Origin: Evernia prunastri
Taxonomy: Eukaryota; Ascomycota; Lecanoromycetes; Lecanorales; Parmeliaceae
Direction: 5' to 3'
Length of the DNA stretch: 21,571 bases
Assembly (NCBI GenBank): GCA_003184365.1
Contig: NKYR01000239.1
Span: forward strand, 1-21,571
The position numbers and the translations under genes were made by a program. This document shows, piece after piece, positions 1 to 7,285 of this stretch (position 1 is its first letter; each line of letters opens with the position of its first letter). Below the pieces are notes generated by a model that saw only the letters and a list, made by a program, of their open reading frames with translations, was not told the DNA's origin and ran no database searches.

Positions 1-110
1 CCCAAATCTCGGGAGCGGCGTATTCATTTGATCCGCAGAAGGTTTTTAAGGAAGAATCGTTCTTTGCCAATCCGAAGTCGACGAGCTTGATAACGAAGGG
101 CATCGATCGC
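1..110 (-). CDS. Ser/Thr protein kinase C-lobe fragment (partial, runs off left edge)
   Basis: Read on the minus strand from about 110 down to 1, the frame gives PFVIKLVDFGLAK, then a short activation loop and CGSNEYAAPEIW. These are the DFG metal-binding motif and the APE motif of a eukaryotic Ser/Thr kinase C-lobe (subdomains VII-VIII). The N-lobe and the HRD catalytic loop are absent: immediately upstream lies WD40/NLR sequence in a different frame. The rest of the C-lobe must lie left of the window. CGS-EY-APE loops are usual in Chk2/Rad53-like FHA kinases, and an FHA kinase starts at 20612. A fragment of that family is therefore likely but unproven. It could be the 3' part of a pseudogene or an exon of a chimeric gene. 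Confidence 0.65.
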
Positions 111-1030
111 TGACATAAAGATACTGCGATGACTTCGAATTGTCCTTTTGTTTTGGTGTCAAGATACCTTTGACTAGAATGGGACCAATATTTGTCAGAA
201 GATGTTGGCCATCCGCTGAAAATCTTAAGTTATCTATAACGTTTGAGACTGCGGTCTCCTGCCACGTCTGGAACTTGAAACGACTAGCTATAGACTTCCC
301 TAAAAACCTTGAGGCTTTTAAGGATTTAGCAACGTCCCATAGCTTGATGGTCTTGTCATTGGATCCTGAGGCGATCCGCTTGCCGTCCGGCGAGAAGGCT
401 ACGGCTCTGACCGAGCGCGAGTGACCTGCCAGCGTCTTCTCAAGGTCGCCAGTGGCGGCATCCCACACCTTGACAGTCTGGTCATCAGATCCTGAGGCGA
501 TCCGCTTGCCGTCCGGCGAGAAGGCCACGGCTGTGACCGAGCGCGAGTGACCTGCCAGCGTTTGGATCAGAGACGCCCACTGATCTTCTACCGGCGAGAC
601 CTTTTTCAGCCATCGCGGGATTTTGCCCAGATTTTTCGTCCGCACTACGCTTGCTTGCGGGCTGAAGATAATTGCCGAGCTGTAGATCTGCAACGGCCAC
701 GTCGTTATTGTGTGGTAGTGTCGTAGCAAGAAACGCGTAGCATCTTGCATAAACATCGAGATGGAAGGCTGCTTGCTTGACTAGAGGAGCCTTCAGTCAG
801 ACAGCAACTGGAGAAGCCGAAGAAACACTCCACTTACGTCCGCTGCACTCGACAAAACCTCGAACGCCTCGACGGCGCCCGGTAGCTGATCCAGCAGACT
901 AAGGCACTCCAGCCATTCCAACAACTTGGTCCGAAGGAATTGGCTGATCTCCCCTGGCCCAGAAAGAGCATTCTGTATGCGTAGAGTGCGTTCAGAAAGT
1001 TTCAGGTGTTGCGCCCAGAAAGTGGCTGAA
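111..1030 (-). pseudogene. Truncated NACHT/WD40-type NLR remnant
   Basis: The minus-strand exon at about 1030-838 encodes FWAQHLKLSERTLRI, then ISQFLRTKLLEWLECLSLL. This is the helical segment that follows NACHT in fungal NWD (HET-E/NWD2-like) proteins. A GTAAGT donor starts an intron at 837-769 (CTGAC branch, CAG acceptor, phase 0). The next exon, 768 to about 111, begins PSISMFMQDATRFLLRHYH and carries two WD40 repeats (AGHSRSVTAVAFSPDGKR...VKVWD), then the usual C-terminal piece NVIDNLRFSADGQHLLTNIG and LYVSD. The NACHT ATPase and any effector domain are missing; tandem array DNA replaces them at about 1030. At about 111 the frame runs into an unrelated kinase fragment. The WD40 repeats are nearly identical at the DNA level, as in fast-evolving homogenised NWD genes. 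In the family such proteins act as cytosolic sensors in heterokaryon incompatibility; this copy cannot be a complete one. Confidence 0.8.
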
Positions 1031-1175
1031 GAGGAAACCGTAGGGTAGAGAAACCCTTGGGGCGATGAGAAGCCGTAGGGTAGCGGGAAACCGCAGGGTG
1101 GTGGGAAACGTGGGGTAGAGAAACCCCTAGGGTGATTGGAAGCCATAGGGCACAGGGAAACCGCAAGGCAGATCT
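1031..1175. repeat. Tandem array a, ~17-18 bp unit
   Basis: About eight imperfect units of the type GGGAAACCGCAGGGTNG follow one another (for example GAAACCGTAGGGTAGA, GGGAAACCGCAGGGTGGT, GAAACCCCTAGGGTGATT). Most units are 18 bp, so the minus-strand frame stays open across the array and runs into the NLR remnant, reading as a Gly-Phe-Pro-rich stretch (PRGFSTPRFPPPCGFPLP). The core ACCGTAGG is the reverse complement of the CCTACGGT core of the next array. Confidence 0.8.
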
Positions 1176-1199
1176 CAGCCTTGCGGTAAACTCATGCCC

Positions 1200-1515
1200 T
1201 ACGCTTATCCACTTAGCCTCACGGTACACTCGGCCCCCGGGGTTTCTTAGTACCACACTCCACTCCCTTGCCCTAGGGTATAGCTTGGCCTCACGGTGCA
1301 ATCAACCCCCAGATTATCTTAGCACCACATGTCACTCCATTTCCCCGGGGAAACTCTCAGCCCTACGGTATAATCAGTCCCCGAGTCATCTTAGAACCAC
1401 ATGCCACTCCCTTACCCCAGGGCAGATCTCAGCCTTACGATGCGCTCAACCCTCAGGTCATCCTAGAACCACACGCTACTCCTCTCCTAGGGTCAATTCT
1501 AGTCTTACGGTATAT
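1200..1515. repeat. Tandem array b, 72 bp unit x ~4.4
   Basis: The anchor GCCTCACGGT and its variants (GCCCTACGGT, GCCTTACGAT, GTCTTACGGT) recur at 1216, 1288, 1360, 1432 and 1502, giving spacings of 72, 72, 72 and 70 bp. Each unit also holds CTTAGAACCACATGCCACTC and a CCCTAGGG-like segment. The 72 bp period is a multiple of three. The plus strand is open from 1132 to 1539 with 24-residue repeats (CNQPPDYLSTTCHS, YNQSPSHLRTTCHS). I see no intron signals, domain or start context that would make this a convincing gene. Confidence 0.85.
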
Positions 1516-1675
1516 TCCCATCCCACGGTAAATTCCTAGGGGGATCCCGAGCAATTTCCCTCCAATCACCGCAAGCTCGGAAGTTATATAAATTTAGAAG
1601 CCGCACTCTTAGGGAGTAGGGGACTTTATGCGCAGGGACTTTTATGCACGCTGCTGGCTTAACTGCGGTACTACC

Positions 1676-1750
1676 TTTCACAGTACTGGCTTTTGCAGTG
1701 CTGCTTTTCACAGTAATGCCTTTCACAGTACTGCTTTTGCAGTGCTGCCT
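1676..1750. repeat. Tandem array c, 15 bp unit x 5
   Basis: There are five units of 15 bp (TTTCACAGTACTGGC, TTTTGCAGTGCTGCT, TTTCACAGTAATGCC, TTTCACAGTACTGCT, TTTGCAGTGCTGCCT). On the plus strand they read as five-residue repeats (FHSTG, FCSAA, FHSNA, FHSTA) inside an open frame from 1628 to 1870. That frame continues into the decayed gene fragment at 1768. Whether it is translated is unknown. Confidence 0.75.
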
Positions 1751-1767
1751 TGTACTGTACTAGTATG

Positions 1768-1863
1768 TAATAGTTGTCTCGGTGGCGTTTGCTTTCCTTT
1801 GTACGCTAGAGACTCTATAGATTTGGTTTGCAGGTGCAAGGATGGATCAATGCTAAGTGTAGA
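1768..1863 (+). pseudogene. Third, dispersed fragment of the decayed arm gene
   Basis: The segment starting TTGTCTCGGTGGCGTTTGC aligns over about 90 bp with left-arm 3320-3405 and, inverted, with right-arm 12800-12885. Shared blocks are TGTCTCGG-GGC-TTTG, the AGAGACT...ATAGATT block, and ATGCTA at the end. The plus-strand frame reads CLGGVCFPLYARD here and CLGGICLPL-ARD in the left arm. It is therefore an isolated relic of the same gene that decays in both arms, now lying between tandem arrays c and d. Confidence 0.65.
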
Positions 1864-1870
1864 TTTATGA

Positions 1871-1977
1871 GGGACAACCCTCGAAAAAAGGGACAGACCT
1901 CGGCCAAGGGACAGGCCTCAACTTAAGGGATAGACCCACGAGTTGAGGGACAGACCTCCAGCAAAGGGAAGGGCCTC
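1871..1977. repeat. Tandem array d, ~19 bp unit x 6
   Basis: Units begin at about 1871, 1890, 1908, 1927, 1947 and 1966 (spacings 18-20 bp). The core is GGGACAGACCTC, with variants GGGACAACCCTC, GGGACAGGCCTC, GGGATAGACCCA and GGGAAGGGCCTC. Six to eight variable bases separate the cores. The AGACCTC half resembles pieces of the next array, so the two may share an origin. Confidence 0.8.
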
Positions 1978-2007
1978 AAGTTACGTAATGGCTCACTTTC
2001 ACCATGT

Positions 2008-2272
2008 GTCTTGAGACCTCTTTTGTCTCAAGACTAGCGTCTCTAGACCTCACGTGTCTTCCGACACTTGTAGTCTTCAGACGCTAGTCTCAAGACCAAA
2101 CATGTCTCAAGACAGCTGTTTTCAGACCTGATATTTCTTGGGACATATTACGTCTCCGGACACATGTCGCCAGACCTGGCATGTCTTGAAACATGAGTCC
2201 GAAGACATCTTATGTCTAAAGACTACATGCGTCTAGAGACAACCTATCTGAAGACAGTATTAATCTTGAGAC
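2008..2272. repeat. Array of ~17 palindromic GTCTNNAGAC motifs
   Basis: The 10 bp inverted-symmetric motif GTCT-NN-AGAC, or a one- to two-base variant, starts at 2008, 2025, 2039, 2056, 2073, 2087, 2104, 2118, 2135, 2152, 2166, 2183, 2197, 2214, 2231, 2246 and 2263. Start-to-start spacing alternates between 17 and 14 bp (one 15), leaving 7 or 4 bp spacers. The two central bases and the spacers vary while the half-sites GTCT/AGAC are held. This looks more like a cluster of protein-binding dyads or hairpin units than a simple copied minisatellite. No open frame explains it. Confidence 0.85.
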
Positions 2273-2411
2273 GGGTCATTCCCAGTGTCTCGGTTAATGG
2301 ATCTTGCTAGCGCTTATCAACGCATCAATAGACTTTGCTGGCATAGATGCCATCTTCTTCCTCCAAGAAGAAGAGAAAGATACGTTGAAAATCTATAGCA
2401 CTGTCTTCCCG

Positions 2412-3703
2412 AGTGATCATGACGCTTATGATGTTAATCGGGTTTCTAGAAGGCACCGTCGACGGTTTGAGAGCGTGAGGCACTTCATTCCGCAGACTGC
2501 TCCTCGGCTTGTTCCCCAAGATAAAGAAGAATCATGTATCTTTGCAGTCGACGGAGGCATTGAGGCTCCTTTGTAATCCGGTACAATATATACTTGCGAG
2601 GCTAAGTCTGTAAGTTCGTCATCTGCAAACATGGTTCTTTGATTCTTTCGTAGGGCGAGAACGGCCTGGGACACAAAGGGTCGCTCGCATCAGTTATGCA
2701 GTCTTCATTATGTATTCCATCTACGAGTCGTCGCAGAGTTCGGCTCTAGGCTCGAACTCCAGCGACTCAACAGTAGTAATACGCGTCGAGTAAGCTCTTG
2801 CTGCTTTCTGCCCAATAGCAATTTTTAAGTCATCAATTACTGCAGCGAGTCGCTGCTGTATGTCCTGTGGTACATCAAGAATCATCCTGGATGCTCATAG
2901 CGAGAGTTGAAATTTCCAGAATCTTATGGATCTGGATTTGCAAGTTAGGGATTCTAGAAGAATCTATCTGACAGCCTTACGCAGGTCCCCACTTAAAACG
3001 ACCGTTTGACTCGTTCTACATCCGTTTCACTTCGCATTTAAGGACAGTTCAACTCCAATTTTGCCGCATCTCCTGGTCTCCACTTTTGGGCCTTCTCCGC
3101 GCTACATCTGGTCTCACCCAAAATAGATTGTTGGCCACCCTTCGGTTGCACGCGCGGAACCAATTGTCCACAAATCATAGACCTACTAGGTATTCTACAA
3201 ACGACGTTTATCCTTCGGCCCTAGATAACCCGGGAACAGATATCATTGGAGTACCTTGATCCAATCTAAAGTAACTATTCACCAATTCTGGCTCTCCTTC
3301 TGATCTTCTTAGCATGATTGTCTCGGCGGCATTTGTTTACCCCTGTAAGCCAGAGACTATAGATTAGTTTGGGGAGTAAAGTCGGGATTGATGCTATCCA
3401 TCTGCCGCCGTCTCGAAAGCTTTATGCGTCCAACGAAGGTACTAGGCGAAGATAGAGCCTCTACCAGTGAACCTGAGGGCCACTCAGAAAAGGCAGCACC
3501 TTTGCCAGAAATATTTGATTGTCGAATCAGTCTTTCTACCTATTGCATTTGGATGTCGAAGGATAGCTCCCGCCTTGAAGGAGCTAGCGAGCAAGGATTC
3601 GCACCAATTTTGGTCTCAGTCAGACGTACCTATTGAAGAAGATTCTTCTGATTAAATTGTGGAGCAGCTGTTTGAAGGTCTGGAGGCAAACATGGAGGAC
3701 TAA
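2412..3703 (+). pseudogene. Decayed gene of unknown function, left-arm copy
   Basis: Coding-like pieces on the plus strand match the minus-strand pieces in the right arm. They are GFLEGTVDGLRA, then a stop, then GTSFRRLLLGLFPKIKKN near 2440-2580; a middle section at 2985-3290 broken by a small insertion; VSAAFVYPCKPETID near 3325-3370; and a C-terminal part LIVESVFLPIAFGCRRIAP...EQLFEGLEANMED ending at the stop at 3701-3703. In-frame stops lie after GLRA and before IVEQLFEG, and about 75 bp encoding a basic segment is missing near 3417. The hydrophobic SAAFVY stretch followed, in the right copy, by a basic ERAKMN segment could be a membrane helix plus cytosolic tail. I do not recognise the family. 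The gene is convergent with the chromodomain gene. Confidence 0.45.
2633..2915 (-). other. Left-arm-only segment with a small ORF (2721-2885)
   Basis: After the shared CAAACATGGT the left arm has about 280 bp with no counterpart in the right arm; similarity resumes at CTTATGGATCTG. On the minus strand 2885-2721 is an open frame of 54 residues starting MILDVPQDIQQRLAAVIDDL and ending with an acidic EFEPRAELCDDS. The frame looks like the C-terminal helical end of a protein, but a stop lies just upstream. No terminal repeats or target duplication are evident, so I cannot say whether this is an insertion here or a deletion on the right. Confidence 0.4.
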
Positions 3704-3923
3704 TAGTCAAGGGCGGAGTGGGTGATGCACAGAATCATTCTATATATCCGCCAGAATCGTGCACCACTGGCTGTGGAGTGTTCGCCTCCTCAAGCAAATC
3801 AATTTTATGAAACGAAAAGAAATAGCGAATGGCAGTAATGTCTCAAATTTACTCGAATAGTCTAAATTCCTACAAATTTAAGAACATACTGACTTCTTCT
3901 ACGAACAAAAAAGTAACCAACGA

Positions 3924-5862
3924 TCACCGACCCTTATCTGCACGTGCCGGTCTTCCTCGTTTGCCTCCCTGCTGCGCTTGGTGTTTCGCCTCAAAATCCC
4001 GCAGCAGTTCCTGTGCGTTTCCTAACTCGCGTTCGAGCAGCCATGTCTCCTTCCAGCACACCTTGTATTCATAGCCCTTTCCCCGTCGTCTCTTTCCAAC
4101 GATCCTTACGATCTCCCACCCCTCTTCATCCAATGTTGAACCTCCTTGGTCCTGAGGCCGCTCAGCAAGTGATGAGGGAACGGTGATGGCGTGAGAGGGA
4201 TAGACGGTTGCTGTCACTCCGCGATGACCTCCACAGATAGCCTGCTCAACTCGATCCCAGGATAGTGCAACACTAGAAGAGACCGGACGATCAATGGGGG
4301 AGGGGGTAGATTCGGTCGTGGGAGGACTCAAGCAACCGTGTGTCTTTGGCTGTTCCCTCGAGTGGGAACTTTGGAGGTGCACGGTACCAATCTCAGACTC
4401 CATGCTCATGGCCCTGGTAGAAGCGCCAGTTTCGCAAGTCTTTTCGTCGTCATCCTCCACCACGAGAGGGTCATCTGACATATGTCAGCAGATATCCCAG
4501 GTACTGGTTAGAAATGCACTGGAGGGTACACCTTGGCTGTTACCAACTTCACTGGATCGACTTGAGCTTGTTATTTTCTTGTGTTGCTGGACTTTTCGCG
4601 AAAAGGGAGGCCGTCTGAAGACAGGCTTAGATTGCGATTGAATCCGTGCGAAATCAAGGTCGCTTGAATTATCATCGGTATCACCTGTCTTGTCGATCAC
4701 GATCGCGTCTTTCTAGAGTCATTAAACGCACCCGCGGGGACAGGTACCTGCGTACTGACCTTCACGCCGGGCCTTCTCTAACCTGTATACACCTTCTCCG
4801 CCCTCGTTTAAACCTGCATTATCTGCTGTGCGCTTGGAGGAACCTCGAATGTCGGTAGCGTCCATAGCTGTCACAGACTCAATGTCCGTAGGGCTCGTTG
4901 GGCTCCACATCCATGGGAATCTAGCCGGATCTGCCGCTGATTCTACGGGGTCTTCTCGGAACGGAGACCTCCACAAAACCAGTGGTGGTTCAGGATTTGG
5001 CGACGCACTAGGCAATCGGAGAGAGTATTGGATGATGTTGTCTGTCCTGCAGCTCGTTCCTTTGTCCCCTTTCTCTTTCCCCCCACAGGAGTGACGAGGC
5101 TTGATATTTTTGAAGCTGATTTCTGTATCGTATGTAGACGAGAGGAGGGTAGTAGGGAGTGGAGGAGGAGGAGGATCAGAGATGGGATCTACTGTCCTAG
5201 ATAAGCGCTATCTGTCAGTACTATCATCTGCTAGCGGGGGTTTTAAGGGTCGTACCCAGCTTCTGGGCCTGCTACAGAAGGCCGTGGAGTGTTGAGGGAG
5301 CAGTGCCTCCCGCCTTGCTCAGAAGTCGAGCCATCGCTTCTAGAGTGGACGCTGCTGCTGCTGTCGGTATTCGCACCTTTGTCTCCACCTAGTCTCAAGC
5401 CCGATTTTTGCGACTCTTGTGCTCCTCCGGCACCCAGCACCGGTTCCTCAAAGATTGAAAAGCTTTTGTCTTCCTCTCTACCGCCTCTACTGCGGCTGCC
5501 CTTAAGATCGAGTCCATTTGAGGGAGCTGAAGCAGTTATTGAAGGCCTAAAAAAAAGCAAAGACGGTGAATATTACCTCCGGCGTATAACTCAGTGCCTT
5601 TGAGATCCAGTGCACGCTTGTAGGATAACAGATCAAGAGGATCCTTCGATGACGAGCCAGTCGATTCAAGGACTTCGATCAGGTCGTAGTCGTCAAGTGG
5701 TCCACCCCATCCGCCGTTGGATCTAGGAACCGTAGGGGTATATCCCTCTCCGTAGATGACGGGAACATCACCAACCGACGCCACCGATGGTCTTTTGCTA
5801 GCCAATTCGGCTTTAGTGAGGGGTTGGTAGAATTGAATGGAATCCAAATCGATCAAAGTCAT
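3924..5862 (-). CDS. Chromodomain + AT-hook protein, left copy (573 aa, 5 exons)
   Basis: The proposed exons on the minus strand are 5862-5577, 5526-5256, 5196-4760, 4708-4532 and 4474-3924, totalling 1722 nt with phases 1, 2, 1 and 1 all matching. Introns of 50-59 nt have GT-AG ends and branch-like sites (CTGAC before the second and last acceptors). The third uses an AAG acceptor 11 nt after TGAC. The protein starts MTLIDLDSIQFYQPLTKAE. Its middle is Ser/acidic-rich and of no known fold. Near residues 507-550 it has a chromodomain-like segment, WEIVRIVGKRRRGKGYEYKV, CWKETWLLERELGNAQELL, and it ends in an AT-hook-like KRGRPAR. Chromodomains bind methylated histone tails and AT-hooks bind AT-rich minor groove, so a chromatin role in the nucleus is inferred. 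The loop after CWK is shorter than in HP1 and lacks the third cage aromatic. The first 108 residues alone also form an ORF. Confidence 0.8.
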
Positions 5863-5944
5863 TGTGTCTCAGATTAAGATAAAGGAGCTTTGTGTGTAGT
5901 CTGCAGTTGGAAATCCAAGACGCTCAGAATGGGACCAGATGAGG

Positions 5945-6026
5945 ATTATATGCGCTTCTGAGTCGTGCCCACAGCGGCGGTGCCGTGCCTGCACTCTCTC
6001 CAACCAATGATCCGCTGAAGACGTCA
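5945..6026 (-). promoter_or_regulatory. Core promoter of left chromodomain gene
   Basis: Upstream of the ATG at 5862 lie, on the gene strand, CATATAAT (5952-5945, about 85 bp upstream), TGACGTC (6026-6020, a CRE/bZIP-type half-palindrome) and ATTGG (6008-6004, an inverted CCAAT box). The same three elements occur with nearly the same spacing in the right arm. That supports function but may only reflect shared descent. Confidence 0.5.
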
Positions 6027-6605
6027 CCTCAGTACCGTCTCCCCCATTCTTGCACCTGCTGCCTGCTCCTCTCCAACAGCCTCAATCGCCGATCTCTGGC
6101 TATCACCGCTTGGTCTCTATTCATCTGCCTCACACCCTGCAGCACGCGCTGGCGCAGTCTCTTGACCCTTGTTGCCTCGTATTCAATCCACATCCAATTC
6201 CGGCCAAGTCTTCACTGAGTCCCTCGGAGATATCCAACTATCGAGCCACGTCAGCTGCAGTTGCCTAGGCCTTACGCGCTGGGACTTCTGCAACAGATCA
6301 GAGGCACTACATCCTCTTCGATCCACAGCGAAAAGCGAGATCACCGTCTCAAGGCCACGTCACCAGAACAAGGTGAATAGGGGAACCTGGTCAGCGCAGT
6401 CAGGCAGACACGGAAAGAGCACTGTCGATCAAGGCAAGCAGATTCCATTCCTTGGTTTTGGCTCACCGCCGCTGTTCGGCTTTATGCTCAGCCCCCCTGA
6501 TACTATGTCACCCAATCATGGCCGAGGAGTGATCCCTGTCCACGCAGCCAGGCAGACGTGTGGGGAGGCATTCCTTTCATTGGTCGTGTGGCAGCCATCT
6601 TCAGG

Positions 6606-6974
6606 TCAGACAGTTGCTTCGCCCTGGAATGCTCGCCGCAAGCTGACATTTCCCACCAATGTCGTCACAGAGTCGCAGATCAGCTGAGGGGTGGTGAAAC
6701 AGTGGCTGGCACAGGAAGGCCGAGGCAGAAAAGTCCAGACCGACAGATCCGAGGGATGAGGCGCTCCAGCATGGTCGAAAAAGGAATCATCTCCGTTCGT
6801 TAGGAGCGGAGCTGAGCTGTAGCGCGGGCGACAAGGGACGAGGTAGCGAATAAGAGGGTTCGCCTTTATCACTAGCTTCAGCCGTAGGCGAAAGTGGGCA
6901 GGCCAGGAAATGGCGAGAGTGAAAGGTGCAGCAAAGTGGTCCCGAAGGGAAAGGTCATCAGCAAAATGCCTCAT
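6606..6974 (-). CDS. Possible small ORF in inner flank, left copy (122 aa)
   Basis: An open frame starting MRHFADDLSLRDHFAAPF lies about 180 bp downstream of a TATAAA element and a CT-rich leader (7157-7152 and following, gene strand). The right arm has the same 369 bp with no indel, but one TGG is TGA there. I recognise no domain. The region could equally be non-coding leader or upstream promoter of the chromodomain gene, which lies farther along in the same direction. Confidence 0.25.
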   Translation of the reverse strand: MRHFADDLSLRDHFAAPFTLAISWPAHFRLRLKLVIKANPLIRYLVPCRPRYSSAPLLTNGDDSFFDHAGAPHPSDLSVWTFLPRPSCASHCFTTPQLICDSVTTLVGNVSLRRAFQGEATV

Positions 6975-7035
6975 GCAAAGGTCAAAGCATAACGATCGGC
7001 GATAATCGTCAGAAGCCAGCTAGACAGCAGAGAGT

Positions 7036-7053
7036 GGGGGGGGGGGGGGGGGG
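7036..7053 (+). repeat. Run of 18 G, left arm only
   Basis: Eighteen consecutive G stand where the right arm has only the short run GACCCCCTGG (complement), so the run expanded after the arms diverged. It lies in the CT-rich leader downstream of the inner TATA and could form a quadruplex. Its length may be imprecise because of sequencing error. Confidence 0.85.
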
Positions 7054-7285
7054 TTGGCGCAGATCCTTGCAATGCGAGAAGGAGCGAGGGACGACAGAGA
7101 GATATGAAAGAGATGAAGGGAAAAGTGAGAAAACAGCGAGGGGTGCAGGTCTTTATACCTCGAGAAAGCGGCGGGTGGGGCGATGCCGGGCGCCTTGCCC
7201 GAAGAGGCCACGCCAAACCCGAAAGGGCCGCGCTCGGCCTGGAAGCAGGAAAGGGCGGGCATTTCACCAGGACGCAGATTATTCG

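Larger units (their letters stand above)
2412..7285. repeat. Left arm of large inverted repeat
   Basis: The sequence from about 2412 (GTGATCATGACG) to about 7285 (CGCAGATTATT) is, reverse-complemented, a roughly 90% match by eye to 9048-13551. The match covers the decayed outer gene, the chromodomain gene with its introns, its promoter and a GC-richer inner flank. The left arm is longer: it holds about 280 bp at 2633-2915 and about 120 coding bp plus an intron in the chromodomain gene that the right arm lacks. I see no target duplication at the outer ends. Weak similarity may extend outward to about 2350. Confidence 0.9.
6027..7285 (-). other. Inner flank of left arm: GC-richer upstream region
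   Basis: Apart from the small ORF at 6606-6974, the 1.26 kb between the chromodomain promoter and the AT-rich core shows no recognisable gene. It holds a TATAAA (minus strand, 7157-7152) followed by a pyrimidine-rich tract (CTCACTTTTCCCTTCATC), typical of fungal transcription starts, so a second upstream start or a long leader is possible. The many opposite-strand frames here are not supported by the right-arm copy. Confidence 0.4.

Noticed and set aside
140..424. Plus-strand ORF opposite the WD40 remnant
   Set aside because: It is an antisense shadow of the WD40 repeats, which read clearly on the minus strand.
1132..1539. Plus-strand ORF with 24-residue repeats as a gene
   Set aside because: It is explained by a 72 bp period divisible by three; no start context, introns or domain were seen, so it is listed only as a repeat.
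2008..2272. CRISPR-like array
   Set aside because: Motifs are only 10 bp, spacers are 4-7 bp, and the surroundings are fungal with introns; none of this fits CRISPR.
6169..6687. 172-residue plus-strand ORF in the left inner flank (and its minus counterpart at 9666-10143)
   Set aside because: The right-arm counterpart is broken and frame-shifted, and the residue pattern is low quality; no support as a gene.
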